64,000 nt of DNA, taken from the NCBI GenBank assembly GCA_039619475.1, contig CM077115.1:61758864-61822863 (forward strand), read 5' to 3'. This stretch comes from Icerya purchasi. Its lineage: Eukaryota; Arthropoda; Insecta; Hemiptera; Monophlebidae. A program made the position numbers and the translations under genes. This document shows positions 1 through 10,984 of this stretch, one piece after another (the first letter of the stretch is position 1; every line of letters starts with the position of its first letter). Under the pieces are notes generated by a model. The model made no database searches. It was not told where the DNA came from and worked only from the letters and a program-made list of their open reading frames with translations.

Positions 1-135
1 GTTCAAAAAAGCGCGAAAAATCACGTATCTCTCCTTCTTTATGCCGCAAAAATTTTTTTTTTTTTTTTTTATTTATTTAACAAATTAAAATTATAATGCT
101 AAAAATTGTTAAAAAAATGTTTTTTAAAAAAAAAA
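1..135. other. AT-rich flank, no gene seen
   Basis: A/T homopolymer-rich sequence with no coding or RNA signal visible. It abuts the first foldback element. Confidence 0.5.
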
Positions 136-1007
136 ATGCCGACTTCAAGATTTATTAGAAAAATTTAATAAAAACGCATTAAAAAATGAAAAATAATTAT
201 TGGATAAAAAGTATATTTCAGAGTGATATACCTTAAGATAATATTATCGTAATTCTTGTACAATATTAATAGTCGCCATCAACTTCCTATTGCAATAATA
301 ATTAAAAACTGCATTAAGTATTCATTCAATTGTTCCTAGATATTGTAATATGAATTTTGATGCCGACTCCAAAAAGTTTTTTTTTTTTTTTTCGGGCTTG
401 TCAACCGGAGACCTTTACCCAGAAACGATTAGAATAGGAAGGAGTCAATTATATCTTCATACGGTATCAAATGTTGTTAGGAGAAAGGAACAAATAATAG
501 GAACAATCTGTGGAGAGGGAAGAGATAAAACATAAGAGGCGCAATATGGAGTAGGAAGACCAAGTATCAATAAAATGGAATAGAAAGCCGAGTACTCAGC
601 AGAAATAGATGAACACTTAAGAAACACATGATCAGCATCGGAAACACGCTCTTCGTTCGAGTGGAGAGGACAATATGGAGAGGCAACCAACGAAAAACGA
701 TAACGGGAGGAAGATAATAAAGTATGGCTTAAGAGCGCAAGCGAATAACGGAGACAACAACAGGACGACGAAGTGAAGAAACAAAGAGAACCATAGGTTA
801 ACAGGAAGACTAGGTTAGACAGACAGATAGAAAGAACAATTGTTAGAGAAAGAGACTCCAAAAAGTTAATGTTGCATAAGAATTACCATAATATCACCTT
901 AAGATATATCACTCTGAAATATATTATTCACTTTTTAGTACATTTTTATTAAATAATTACTTTTTTACTTTTCAGTGCATTTTTATAATAAATCTTGAAG
1001 TCGGTAT
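136..1007. mobile_element. Foldback (long inverted repeat) element, copy 1
   Basis: The left arm begins ATGCCGACTTCAAGATTTAT and the right arm ends with its near reverse complement (AATCTTGAAGTCGGTAT). Arms can be matched for well over 100 bp, including shared blocks around TATTTCAGAGTGATAT and the CTTAAG that follows. No transposase is encoded, so this is a non-autonomous foldback/MITE-like element. The centre is interrupted by a retroposon at 379-853. Related copies lie at 35884-36345 and about 39560-39860. The superfamily is not assigned. Confidence 0.7.
379..853 (-). mobile_element. 5'-truncated non-LTR retroposon inserted in the foldback element
   Basis: The insert is flanked by an exact 14-bp direct repeat (GACTCCAAAAAGTT at 365-378 and 854-867), a textbook target-site duplication. 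A T-run at its + strand left end is the poly(A) tail of a minus-strand insertion. The minus-strand reading frame at 457-861 contains a CPxH, DADH and KC arrangement like the C-terminal zinc-binding tail of non-LTR reverse transcriptases. Similar minus-strand tails occur at 36392-36868 and about 37636-37850, so this is a small local family. Confidence 0.75.
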
Positions 1008-2626
1008 TTTTTTTTTCCACAAAAACATTTTATTTTGTACAGTTGAATTGTTTTTCTTATTTCTAAAATGGCTTCTTATTTATTTACATTATGTTGTTGT
1101 TGATTTTGAAACAGCGCCTTTTTCATTCGTACGTTTTGTTGTTATTTAGATTTTAGTTCGTTCATTTATTGCTGTTTTGCACATATTGAATTTGTTCAAA
1201 TTCAGAGTGGAAAATAGAGATGGTAAAATGTTATTTATTTCAATAGCAACTGCTATTGCTATTGCTATTTTGAAATAGCAGTACAAAATAGCAGCAATTG
1301 CCATTTACTGCTATTTTTTAACCATTTTATGTACAATGAGTTCAACTAAAAAAAGTGTGAAATATAATCTGAATTTCTCAAAAACATTTTAATTTTAGTA
1401 CAATAAACTTTACATACAATGAAAATTACAGAAAATATATTTTTAACTGTTGCCTCATGTTGGACATTGCTTAAAGAAAAATTAGAGTCAGATAAAATTG
1501 GAAAAGTTCAAATAAGGATGTCACAACGAATTGAATGTACTAGATGGTGTGCTCGAGGAGACGCTAATTAGGCACTTGTACTCGATTATAAACCAATCGG
1601 AGATACTTTATTAAATATTTCAAAATAATAATTATAAATCAAAGCAAAAAAAAAGTAAACGAATTGACGGATTTTTTCTTGAACATGCATATATGGGATT
1701 ACAAAGATGGCCGAGAATTTTCGAAAACCAGCATTTTTTTACAAACAAATTAGGCATATAATGCCAAATCATTCTGAACCTTTTGCTAATCTTGAAAATT
1801 TGAATCGGTACTTTTTATTTTACAGGCAATGGATAAAAGATTCGTTCAGGTATTATTATAATCTAATGAAGACTGAACCGGAGTCGCACATTACTTGGAC
1901 GTCTGGTTATAATCTTTCAAGTCACTCGCAAACCCGTGCCGAGGTTTACTTGATTGTTTTAATTAATTTTTAATTTATGCAAAAATAAAATGAACTACAT
2001 GCTTTCTAGATGTTTTAGGAAGTAAAAATAATTAAAGAGCGCGAATTCTTAATGCCGGATAATGTTTAAAGTTAAAATTTTAAAATGTGTAAAATTTTCG
2101 AACATGGTTTCACAAGTTAACTCTAAACCATATTTCTGCTTCCGCTTCCGTAAGTTGTAACGAAAATTGCTCCGGTTGGCTACATCTGCTAAATTAATAA
2201 AAATTCCTTTTTAAACGCTTATGTGCATATATTTTCCGCTATTGTACCGTTCCATGCATCGAGTCCTCGCTGTAAACTTTTTATCTACTTCTTTTAAAAA
2301 TCGGAAATCCGTTCCAAGTCAAATTCGGCTGAATCATAGTGCTTTCCTTTCAAAATTATCATTTATTTTAGCTTTTAATATATATTTTTTTAACGGGTCT
2401 GTTATCAAACGGGGTCAACATAAATTCCTCCCATTTATGGTTGCTAAGAGCTTAAAGTGTATAGCGTGCCATTGAAATCGTTCCGTTCTTTACAGTCAAC
2501 TTCTTAAACTTAATATTCCTACTCTTTATAGTGCTGCATCGGTTCTTTCATTTCTATCGCCTTCAGTTGTTCCTCCTCTTGGTTACTTCATTGCCGCTAT
2601 AGTTGAAGGCATACAAATTTAAATAA
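1008..2626. other. Unassigned AT-rich interval
   Basis: It contains a short CTATTG/CAATAG-type simple and palindromic stretch near 1240-1320. Small open frames (1707-1973, 2221-2475) have no recognisable domain and no convincing splice context. I see no supported gene. Confidence 0.4.
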
Positions 2627-2630
2627 ATAG

Positions 2631-3227
2631 TGTTACGAATTCTCACTTTTATGAATTCTCCAATTTTACGGAACTCTCGCCGATTTCTCGTATGTCCGTG
2701 AGGGAGAGACGACCAGCAGAAGAATACAAAAATACGACAGAGAGGGGAAACAAATAAATAAATAAATACAAAAATAACTGCAATTGAAACTGTACCGCGG
2801 ATAGAATTCTTTAAAATATCGGTGGCATTAGGCTTTATATAGTTTTATATCGAGATAAATTGAACGATTAGGACAAACATTGTTATTATTAAACGCGATT
2901 ACTAGCTAGCATCTCACCGACCGTTGTACCAAAACTCGCACATAGACAAAAGCCGTCCGTCGATGAAGATAACAAAGCCGAAGCCTTATCAGTTTAGATT
3001 TACCTGAACCGGCTTTATCTCTTCATCGTACGAAACGGTACAGCACAACAGCACGTGTCGCAGACAGCGCGCACACGCAATGTCGCCAGCCTGTACACAG
3101 CGACACCGACCAGAGATTATCGCCGATGAATGATCGCGAATCCAAATTAATATAAATAATAAGACAAGTTATTAAATAATCGATCACCGTCGATGAAAGA
3201 TCGCGCCACCAACCCTGATTCGCATCA
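2631..3227 (-). repeat. LTR (3' LTR in the element's orientation)
   Basis: A 597-bp LTR, nearly identical to 6633-7229. The one difference I noticed is AGAGGGGAAAC here against AGAGGAGAAAC in the other copy. Near-identity implies a recent insertion. Confidence 0.9.
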
Positions 3228-4384
3228 CTGCCCTCCCCAAATTTTATCCAAAACGCAAGTTTTGGATGCAATCTGGGGCCCCGCAGAGGAACGGCACCCA
3301 AAGTTTCAAGGCAGCAAATCTTTGTCGATCGCCATACAGGAAAAATCGGACATAGGCCACATTCCGTTGACTCCTCCTGACACCATGGTCAGCTAGCGGA
3401 GCATAGGTAACAGCGGATGTGACACCCGAGGATGACGTTCATGGTCTCCATCGCGCCCCAAGATCGTAATAACGGCACATGCAGCCGCTCCCGTTAAGAC
3501 ACGGGATTATGTATTAAGTACCACAGTCCAACTGGATCTGCGGTGCATTAAGAGCCTATATATTCATTTACGGGTAGCGCGAGTATCCATGCGTCTCCAC
3601 TCGAGCTCCAGAATTATGATATGAAAGCGCCTGTTAGCTCACGCTATGGCCACGACTGCTTTGCAGCGCCCACAGTGCTAAGTGCCAGAAAAGAAAACGA
3701 CTAGGAAGTAGGAATTCCTTATAACGGTCAGTTCAAGAACAACACAGGAATGACTTAGTAAATATATGATACCCCCGTTCTCTGCGGTTTAACAATCTTT
3801 GTCGATCGGCGCGAACATCATGACGGTCTTTATTTATTTATCTTTTCTTTCATAAGTCCTACATTCAAATCACACGCATATAAAACAAAATCACACACAA
3901 CTAAACTTAAAAACAACGGCGACATCTTCGACGCCGAAAGAAAACAAAAACAGAAAGGTACACCGGCCGCCTACAGTGGTAGCGTCTATATCATTCCACA
4001 CACGGTTGTTCTATCAATGAATAGTTTTACAGGATACAGCAAGTTTATGACTAGGAAATGAAAATATTATAGTGGCAAAGAATGTATGGTCCCGATGTGA
4101 TGTCTGAAATATGTGGAATAGGAAATATGCATAGGAATATCGGCAAATGATAAAAGAGGAATAGCTGCACGAAGAGCTTAGCACGTTAGAGATAATCCAT
4201 GAGTATAGGAAAAGAGAGGCACATGGCCGAGAAGGAAGTGCAGGAATCAGCATAGGAAGTGAAGTGGAGGTAGGCGTGTGGCAAGTCCAGCACGAAGGAA
4301 TCGAGGGGCCACAGCGCACTATACCCCGAAGAGCATAAGGATATGGAGCGTGATGCCAGTCCGAAGAGACAGAATGGAGCGTAA

Positions 4385-4560
4385 CATCAGTCCGAGAGAG
4401 ATGGTGCGATGACCAGAAAGAAGATGGTGCGATGGCCAGATAGAAGATGGTGCGATGACCAGATAGAAGATGGTGCGATGACCAGGAAGAAGATGGTGCG
4501 ATGACCAGGAAGAAGATGGTGCGATGACCAGGAAGAAGATGGTGCGATGACCAGAAAGGA
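4385..4560. repeat. 23-bp tandem repeat, about 7 copies
   Basis: The core GATGGTGCGATG recurs at a constant 23-bp spacing (ATGG at 4401, 4424, 4447, 4470, 4493, 4516, 4539). It lies inside the LTR element between the gag-like ORF and the downstream LTR. Since 23 is not a multiple of 3, it does not encode an in-frame amino-acid repeat. The minus-strand frames over it are artefacts. Confidence 0.85.
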
Positions 4561-4947
4561 TAATTGGAAGAGATTGTACTAAGATTATCGTAACGTGGGT
4601 AATCACTCATGCAACAGCACAATATAAATTATAGGAATAGAATTAAGAAATGTTTAGGAATACGAGAGTATTTGAGACAACATCACGTCGGAATTAATGG
4701 CCAAATATATCCATAAAATTTGTGCGCGAAAGAATAACTATATATGAACAAAATAAGCATAGGAATATAGACAAATCCGCGGCACCTAGGCTGATGAACA
4801 AAACAACAAAACATGACATAATAGATAAACAAATAAGGTGGGGTCATAGCCCTCAAGGAAGTCATATAAACACAGAACATACATGCTAGGATGACTAGCT
4901 AACAACTAGATCAATATAAAAAACTAGTAATAAGAAATGAGTGTGAG

Positions 4948-6015
4948 TTAAGCGCAGATTGATTTCCTCCGGTATTTCCACCACCGGGATGCCTTACGGA
5001 GGCAATGTTCTCCTACTCCTACCGATTTAATATGGAAGTTTCTTTTCCGTCGATCTTTGTTTTTGGAGACACCTACCGAGCGAAGTATTTTATAATGATA
5101 CAGCTTACGCTTGTTAATGCCTTTGTCGTGGTTAAGCGTCCTTCGATGCTCGGTGATTCCGGCAAAGGATAACCGCACGTAGTCCTGAACAGGATTAGGC
5201 GCTGGGTTCTTTTCATATTCGGCCATCTGATGCAATTGGCCAGACGATTTTTGTTCGTGATGCGCCTCCGGACTCGATTTTTCGCCAACGACCGGCGATG
5301 CGTACGGGTACTTCTTTATCATAGTCTCATCAGTAGAACCTTCAAGATTGTCGGATGACGACAGGGATTCCACTTTGTCTATCGAGGGATCTTCGTAGTT
5401 CGAACCGATATCCGGTACTTCGACTAATTGGCAGTACGTTCCGTCGACCAGATTCCTACTCTCAGTCTCCTCTTCTTCAATCCTGTCAGCGAAGGCCTTG
5501 ATTGAGTCCTTATTCTCTCGGCTCAAGTGCTCGATTTTATTATTTAAATTTCCGATGTCGTTGTTTATCTTTTTATTTAATTCAGCGGCGATTCCTCCAA
5601 TAACGTTATTTAGATTCTCCAAGTTTTTATCAATCTTACTATTTAGATTTTCTATATTAATATCGATTTTATTATTTAAATTATCTATTTCATTCCGTAA
5701 ATTTTCGGAGTTCTTGTCGATTTTATTGTTAAGATTTTCTGCATTTGTATCGATTTTATTATTTAAATTATTTATTTCATTCCGTAAATTTTCGGAGTTC
5801 TTATTCATTTCATTTCGTAAATTTTCGGAGTTCTTATTTGAATCTGCGGTCGATTTTTTAATTAAATTGGCTAACATAGTGTACTCTTCCATTGACATAT
5901 TGAGGCTAGTCAGCCTTGCCGACTCGCCCTCTTCACCGGAGTCATCTAGCGCGGCTGGAATATCCCGATACGGGCCTCTTTTGGAGACGACGCCTTTAAG
6001 CGTCTCCTCGGACAT
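4948..6015 (-). CDS. Gag-like coiled-coil protein of the LTR element
   Basis: A 355-codon ORF is the only long frame in the LTR element, so it is taken as its gag-like gene. Residues about 1-50 are acidic and low-complexity. Residues about 55-175 are a run of repeated units built on NSENLRNEI and NNLNNKID, an asparagine-rich predicted coiled coil suited to multimerisation. The middle is acidic (SSSDNLEGSTDE). The C-terminus is strongly basic (KNKDRRKRNFH), a possible nucleic-acid-binding tail. There is no CCHC knuckle and no pol frame follows. The leader from the LTR is about 617 bp and includes an (ATT)n tract. The start is the first ATG of the frame. Assignment as gag is from position and architecture, not from a recognised family. 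Confidence 0.6.
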   Translation of the reverse strand: MSEETLKGVVSKRGPYRDIPAALDDSGEEGESARLTSLNMSMEEYTMLANLIKKSTADSNKNSENLRNEMNKNSENLRNEINNLNNKIDTNAENLNNKIDKNSENLRNEIDNLNNKIDINIENLNSKIDKNLENLNNVIGGIAAELNKKINNDIGNLNNKIEHLSRENKDSIKAFADRIEEEETESRNLVDGTYCQLVEVPDIGSNYEDPSIDKVESLSSSDNLEGSTDETMIKKYPYASPVVGEKSSPEAHHEQKSSGQLHQMAEYEKNPAPNPVQDYVRLSFAGITEHRRTLNHDKGINKRKLYHYKILRSVGVSKNKDRRKRNFHIKSVGVGEHCLRKASRWWKYRRKSICA

Positions 6016-6149
6016 AAGGATAAACTATAATATATTTCTTTATCTATCGTATTTATTTCTATATATATTTTATTTTTATATTTTATATAATTTAGATAGT
6101 TTAGATAGTATTTACGAGACGCTGTAAAAATATTCCGAGATGTACAACT

Positions 6150-6152
6150 ATA

Positions 6153-6189
<37 letters not shown>

Positions 6190-6192
6190 TAT
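6150..6192. repeat. (ATT)n microsatellite
   Basis: A run of TAT/ATT triplets in the leader of the LTR element. Confidence 0.9.
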
Positions 6193-6615
6193 TTTTTTCA
6201 TATGACCAGTAGAGCGATTATTTAATGCAAATTCGTGCAACGAGGAATGATTTAGAAATAATATCGTAACAAATTACTGAGATTTAAAAGTACGTGGCCG
6301 GAAATATCGTAACCAATCATTAAAATTTAAAATTACGTGGCCGTCTATAATAACTGATTGTAGAGAATATTCTTATGAAATCAAAAATATTATTATTATG
6401 TGCACCGGTTCGCTATAGAAATATGCGCGGTATTTTCTAAAAATTACGATATAACCGATTATTGAAATTTACCATTCGAATAATAACAAAACTCAATATT
6501 ATGTATATGTATAGAAATAATATGAAAGTAAATCGAAGGTAAAAACTTATCCGTCTCCTGCTTGGCCGTTGGCTCCGGGATCCTTGCCCCGCGACGAATC
6601 GATGACGTCGAGGTC

Positions 6616-6631
6616 CCTGTTCGCCGCGCCA
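6616..6631 (-). promoter_or_regulatory. Primer binding site of the LTR element
   Basis: The minus strand reads TGGCGCGGCGAACAGG one base inside the 5' LTR. A leading TGG pairs with a tRNA CCA end. The primer tRNA was not identified. Confidence 0.7.
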
Positions 6632-6632
6632 A

Positions 6633-7229
6633 TGTTACGAATTCTCACTTTTATGAATTCTCCAATTTTACGGAACTCTCGCCGATTTCTCGTATGTCCG
6701 TGAGGGAGAGACGACCAGCAGAAGAATACAAAAATACGACAGAGAGGAGAAACAAATAAATAAATAAATACAAAAATAACTGCAATTGAAACTGTACCGC
6801 GGATAGAATTCTTTAAAATATCGGTGGCATTAGGCTTTATATAGTTTTATATCGAGATAAATTGAACGATTAGGACAAACATTGTTATTATTAAACGCGA
6901 TTACTAGCTAGCATCTCACCGACCGTTGTACCAAAACTCGCACATAGACAAAAGCCGTCCGTCGATGAAGATAACAAAGCCGAAGCCTTATCAGTTTAGA
7001 TTTACCTGAACCGGCTTTATCTCTTCATCGTACGAAACGGTACAGCACAACAGCACGTGTCGCAGACAGCGCGCACACGCAATGTCGCCAGCCTGTACAC
7101 AGCGACACCGACCAGAGATTATCGCCGATGAATGATCGCGAATCCAAATTAATATAAATAATAAGACAAGTTATTAAATAATCGATCACCGTCGATGAAA
7201 GATCGCGCCACCAACCCTGATTCGCATCA
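6633..7229 (-). repeat. LTR (5' LTR in the element's orientation)
   Basis: The 597-bp partner of 2631-3227. On the minus strand it is followed at once by T and then the PBS TGGCGCGGCGAACAGG, which fixes the element's orientation. Confidence 0.9.
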
Positions 7230-7233
7230 ATAG

Positions 7234-7879
7234 TCTAGTTTTTTGTTGTTGTTTTTTTATTGTCCAAACATAGGGTAATAAAAAAGAAGACCTACGAAGC
7301 ACAAATACACTCGGTCACTGAAGTTTTATCCTTTTTTTTTTTTTTTTTTAAAAAAAATTGTTGCACAAACAATATTGAAACAAAAAGAATCAAATTTTGG
7401 AAAAAAATTACAAGTGTTTCTCGAGTTAACGGGAAACTTTTTGTAAACGCAGATTTTGATTTAATCAAGTATTTCGAATGAAAACAACTCAGGAAGGAGT
7501 TCGTTAAAAGGGCTATTGAAATTTTTAAATAAACGATAGCCAGAAAAAGGACCGTTAAAAATTTCAGTATTTAGAAATATTATTTACGAACGGCGGAACA
7601 CTAATATATAAAGAGATAATGTTTGTAAGTTTGGATGTAGGAGGTAATCTCCGAAACTACTCATCCGATTTCAAAATTTATGCGATTTTTGAATAATATT
7701 ACTTAGTTGAGAGTGATATAATTTTGTATACTGAGTTTTTAATGATACTCGTACAATCACGAACTGAATTCCATGTGGGCGTAATTTAACAAATAAGCTA
7801 ATTTTTTAAAACTGTATTTCACGCGGACAACGCCGCAGCCACAGCTAGTATATATTGTTTGTATATCCTTGATAAGGTA
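7234..7879. other. AT-rich interval with an interspersed repeat-like end
   Basis: No gene is supported. The stretch 7604-7850 has the look of a common insect interspersed repeat: AACTACTCATCCGATTTCAA, then a GC-rich GACAACGCCGCAGCCACAGC before AGTATATAT. I cannot name the family. Confidence 0.4.
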
Positions 7880-8860
7880 TCATGGATTGTGAAGATGTAC
7901 TAAGCCTAATGGATCTAAAGATAATCCTAGGGCCAGTTCGTTTCTCTTGCCCATATTTCTTTTTCTTCTTGACGTTCAAGTCTTTCACTACTTTGATCCA
8001 TGCTTGCCGGTCTCGTGCCAGATGGAAAAGTCTTTTACTTTCCCAGATTTCTTTTCTTCTTCTTGTTGTACCATATCTTCAATCGATGTTGGTGATTATC
8101 CGCTTGGCTTCTTTCGATAGTGTCCGTAGTAAAGGGTTTCTGTGCTGAGTCTTGTCCATTCCTTTAAGTTTTCAAACCAGATTTTTCTTCTTCCGCCTCT
8201 TCCCTCTTTTTCCTGTGACATTTCCTTCGATGATTACTTAAAGTAGTTCGTACCTTCCATTTCTCAGTTCATGGCCGATATAGGCTACTTTCCGTTTCTT
8301 TATAATAGAGTTACCAGTTCTAGTTCTTTATTTAGTTACTGCAAAATCTTTGTATTCGATACCTTATCCGTCCATGGTAACCTTAACATCCTTCAGTATA
8401 GCCACATCTCAAAGGTACCGGTTTGCTTAGCATCGATTTTTTAATTGTCCAGGCTTCCGCTCCGTGTTATAGTACGGACCATTAATATAACATTTAATTA
8501 GCCTCTATTTTATTTTCCACTTAAGAGTTTTATTGATAAATATATTCCTCTGATTTTCAAGAATATGGCCCTTGCATATTCAGTTCCGGTTTTTATTTCG
8601 TAATCGGAATCTCACACACTATTAATATTACACCCTAAGTATTTAAATGTATTAGTTTGTTGTATGCGATTTTAATTATTAATTTTTATTGATATTTTTT
8701 GAGTTTCCGGTTCTTTACTAACTACCATGACTTTAGTTTTATTACGATTTATCGATATGCCCATTTTGGTTGATTACACATTAACCTAATCATCATCCGT
8801 TGTACTACTTATGTTTGTTGTCTGCAATCAGTACTGTGTCATCGGAGTAACGTATGTTAT
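7880..8860 (-). pseudogene. Degenerate RTE-like non-LTR reverse transcriptase
   Basis: The minus strand contains disrupted remnants of the C-terminal RT region: FEMWLY, then RMLRLPWT (one stop between), then frames resembling the catalytic and thumb regions upstream. The same signature occurs intact at 13395-13440 in the plus-strand relic (FEIWCWRRLLRLPWT). No continuous frame survives. It is an old fragment with no likely function. Confidence 0.6.
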
Positions 8861-9756
8861 TAATGGTATAACCCCCTCTATAGTGCCTTCTGGAATATCT
8901 TTTCAGAGTATAGGATAAAAATCAGCGACGATAACACGCAGCTCTGTCTATCCCCTTTCCTGAAATTTTTGCTACTTCTGCCTCTACTTCACCCAATTAT
9001 TTCAGGCTGAGTACACCTGGGGAAGCGACTGTGATCCGGAACGAGGCAAGTCTCAAATCCGTGACCTCTGATTTGGTAGCCAAGTACCTCTTAACTGGAG
9101 TATAAAAAAAAGAAGAAAGAAATCATTAAAAAATCATTTGTTCGGTATAAGATATGTATTCAATGTTGACAAATTTCGCAAAAACGTAAATTTGCGATAT
9201 TTTCAGTTATATCGAAGTGAAGGAACTCTGTAAAAACGGGGGCACACGAAGAAGAGACGATGGAATTGAACGAAGGGACTCAAATTAGGAAAAATGTCTG
9301 CTCTTTATCGATGGAAAAGTGTCACTAAAGTGAGGTTTATACCGGTCGATACCTGTATGTTAAGTACCATCGAACAATTTTGATTAGCGGAATTTGGAAA
9401 TTTTCCCGGAAAGGATGTTGCATGTGAGCCAAGGGCGTGTCAAGGGTATTCGCTGGTCGAGAGGAAATAATTTTTTCGACCACTTTTAGAAATATAAATA
9501 AATACACGTACTACATGTATGTACTAGAATAATTTACGCAAAACAAAAATTCGCGCTTTATTTATCGCAAAGAATCGAATACGCATATTTCGTAGCTTTT
9601 TAATATTTTTTGGTTTTTCGGAAATCAGTAAAGCAAAATAATAATTATATAAGCTTCGATGTCCGGCCGGAGTAGTCCGTTTCCAGGAGCGTCGAGTTAT
9701 CGATTTCTTTTGCTCCGATCAATTATCCCCCGCATCAAGATTCACACATCGATTGA
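8861..9756. other. No gene recognised
   Basis: Mixed AT-rich sequence without splice-flanked coding segments that I can recognise. It is probably intergenic or intronic to the downstream oxidase gene. Confidence 0.4.
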
Positions 9757-10089
9757 TTAAAAAATTGTAGTGCTTGTTTGGCAGTATGGAATAGTCAAAT
9801 GAGGCGCTAGGTTCGCTGTCGACGGTGGAAAAATTTTTGCAAGTTTATTGTCTGCGTTGAGGAAATCTTGAATCATTGATAAATCGTCGTGAAGAGACTC
9901 TGCGATGCGTAGGGTAAGATGCTTTTTACTCGAGATGCTAAGGAGTTTCTGGTTTCTGATCGGCTCTGGACTGATCGTATGACGTTTGTTTGCTGCTGGA
10001 AGACCCGGGGATTTGCGACTGTACGTAGTAGTAGGTTCACCGTAAGATGTAATCACGTCGAAGCGATGGGGGCCACTCTGAGGCTTCAC
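9757..10089 (-). CDS. Unrecognised 110-codon ORF in a GC-richer patch
   Basis: An open frame from ATG to stop lies within the only relatively GC-rich stretch of this area (about 9660-10270). The product is polar with no recognised domain, signal peptide or membrane segment. The opposite strand is also open for 67 codons, so openness may simply reflect base composition. It could be a first exon, a promoter-associated GC patch or chance. No function is proposed. Confidence 0.2.
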   Translation of the reverse strand: MKPQSGPHRFDVITSYGEPTTTYSRKSPGLPAANKRHTISPEPIRNQKLLSISSKKHLTLRIAESLHDDLSMIQDFLNADNKLAKIFPPSTANLAPHLTIPYCQTSTTIF

Positions 10090-10847
10090 AATAGAGGCTC
10101 GGTAGCATTGGGGATATTCTGAGTGCGCCGGTAACTAATCGAAGAGAAGCGTATTATGGGTGGCATCCAGTTTGGAAAGGTCTGACTTGGCTGCTATAGA
10201 AAACAGGGGGGGAGGGGGAGCTCCACAGCCGCACTTCGAGCGAATCTGCGAGCGGTAAATCGTCATTAATGAAAAATCGGTGGGCTCCGTACGATGTGTG
10301 CGATAGTTTTTTTTTTGGCAGATTTAGTTTTTCTGTACACGATTTCCGTTAGTGCAGTTATATGCTTTCTCCGAGTTAATTTATTGTCGAAATGAAGTCC
10401 CCAACAAAAAAAACAACAGAAGATGAGGATCGAATGGGTGACGTGTTTAGTAGGATACGTATACTATTGTTGCAGGATCTTTTTCGATTTTAAGTTGAAA
10501 CAATTAATGTTGTTATTAATTAATAGGCGAATACAAATCGAAATGATATTATTAAATTAAAGCACCGCAACATATGAATTTGCAGTATATTACTGTGAAA
10601 CGTGTAGCTGTTTTAATTTGGTTTTTTTTCTATTTATTAATTAATAAATTTTTGTATTTTTCTTTTTTGTTTCCTTGTCATTATTTCCGCTCACGAAACC
10701 GCAATAAAGTTTTTTATTTTTTTTTTTTGCTTTTTTACACGTTAATGAACAAATGTTTATATTACAAATGAAATTTAAAAAAAAACATCTCTTCTTGTAC
10801 GTGAAAATTTACTGTCAACATTTCGTTTGTTGTTTTTTAAAACTTAG

Positions 10848-10984
10848 AATCACTACATGAAATTAATTGCGGAAGATTATCGCACAGCTACCGATGAAGA
10901 ACTGGAACAATTTAACGGCTTGGCGAAATACGGCGTTCACTTTTCGACAATGATTGTTCCAAGTAGATTTTGCCATTACTATAT
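10848..10984 (+). CDS. D-amino-acid/D-aspartate oxidase, internal exon
   Basis: The exon follows a good acceptor (TTTGTTGTTTTTTAAAACTTAG). It reads through a segment typical of the DAO/DDO flavoenzyme family: DYRTATDEELEQF followed by KYGVHFSTMIVPSRF, corresponding to the substrate-domain block that precedes the YLPW/L motif. These enzymes oxidatively deaminate D-amino acids with FAD, giving 2-oxo acid, ammonia and H2O2, in peroxisomes. The proposed donor is AT|GTAGAA at 10984/10985. It leaves two bases that join the single leading base of the exon at 18794. A TAG follows in frame right after this donor. CHYY at the usual YLPY position is divergent, so decay is possible. Upstream FAD-binding exons were not found. 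Confidence 0.72.

Larger units (their letters stand above)
2627..7233 (-). mobile_element. Young LTR retrotransposon, minus orientation, apparently non-autonomous
   Basis: Two direct LTRs of equal length (597 bp) at 2631-3227 and 6633-7229 are flanked by a 4-bp duplication ATAG (2627-2630, 7230-7233). On the minus strand each LTR has TG...CA ends. The primer binding site TGGCGCGGCGAACAGG follows the upstream LTR one base away (just below 6633), and a purine tract GGGGAGGGCAG precedes the downstream LTR (just above 3227). The 3.4-kb interior has one long ORF and no visible protease, RT, RNase H or integrase. It is therefore gag-only and would depend on proteins from elsewhere. The clade (Ty3-like or BEL-like) is undecided. 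Confidence 0.88.

Noticed and set aside
3023..3301. Minus-strand 92-codon frame over the LTR edge
   Set aside because: It lies mostly in the LTR and the purine-tract region. It is non-coding by position and unsupported by any domain.
4014..4622. Minus-strand 202-codon frame with repeated SSHHLLPGHRTIF
   Set aside because: The repetition comes from the 23-bp DNA minisatellite read in shifting frames, so it is not a real protein repeat.
5498..6127. Plus-strand 209-codon hydrophobic frame
   Set aside because: It is the antisense shadow of the asparagine-rich coiled-coil ORF on the minus strand.
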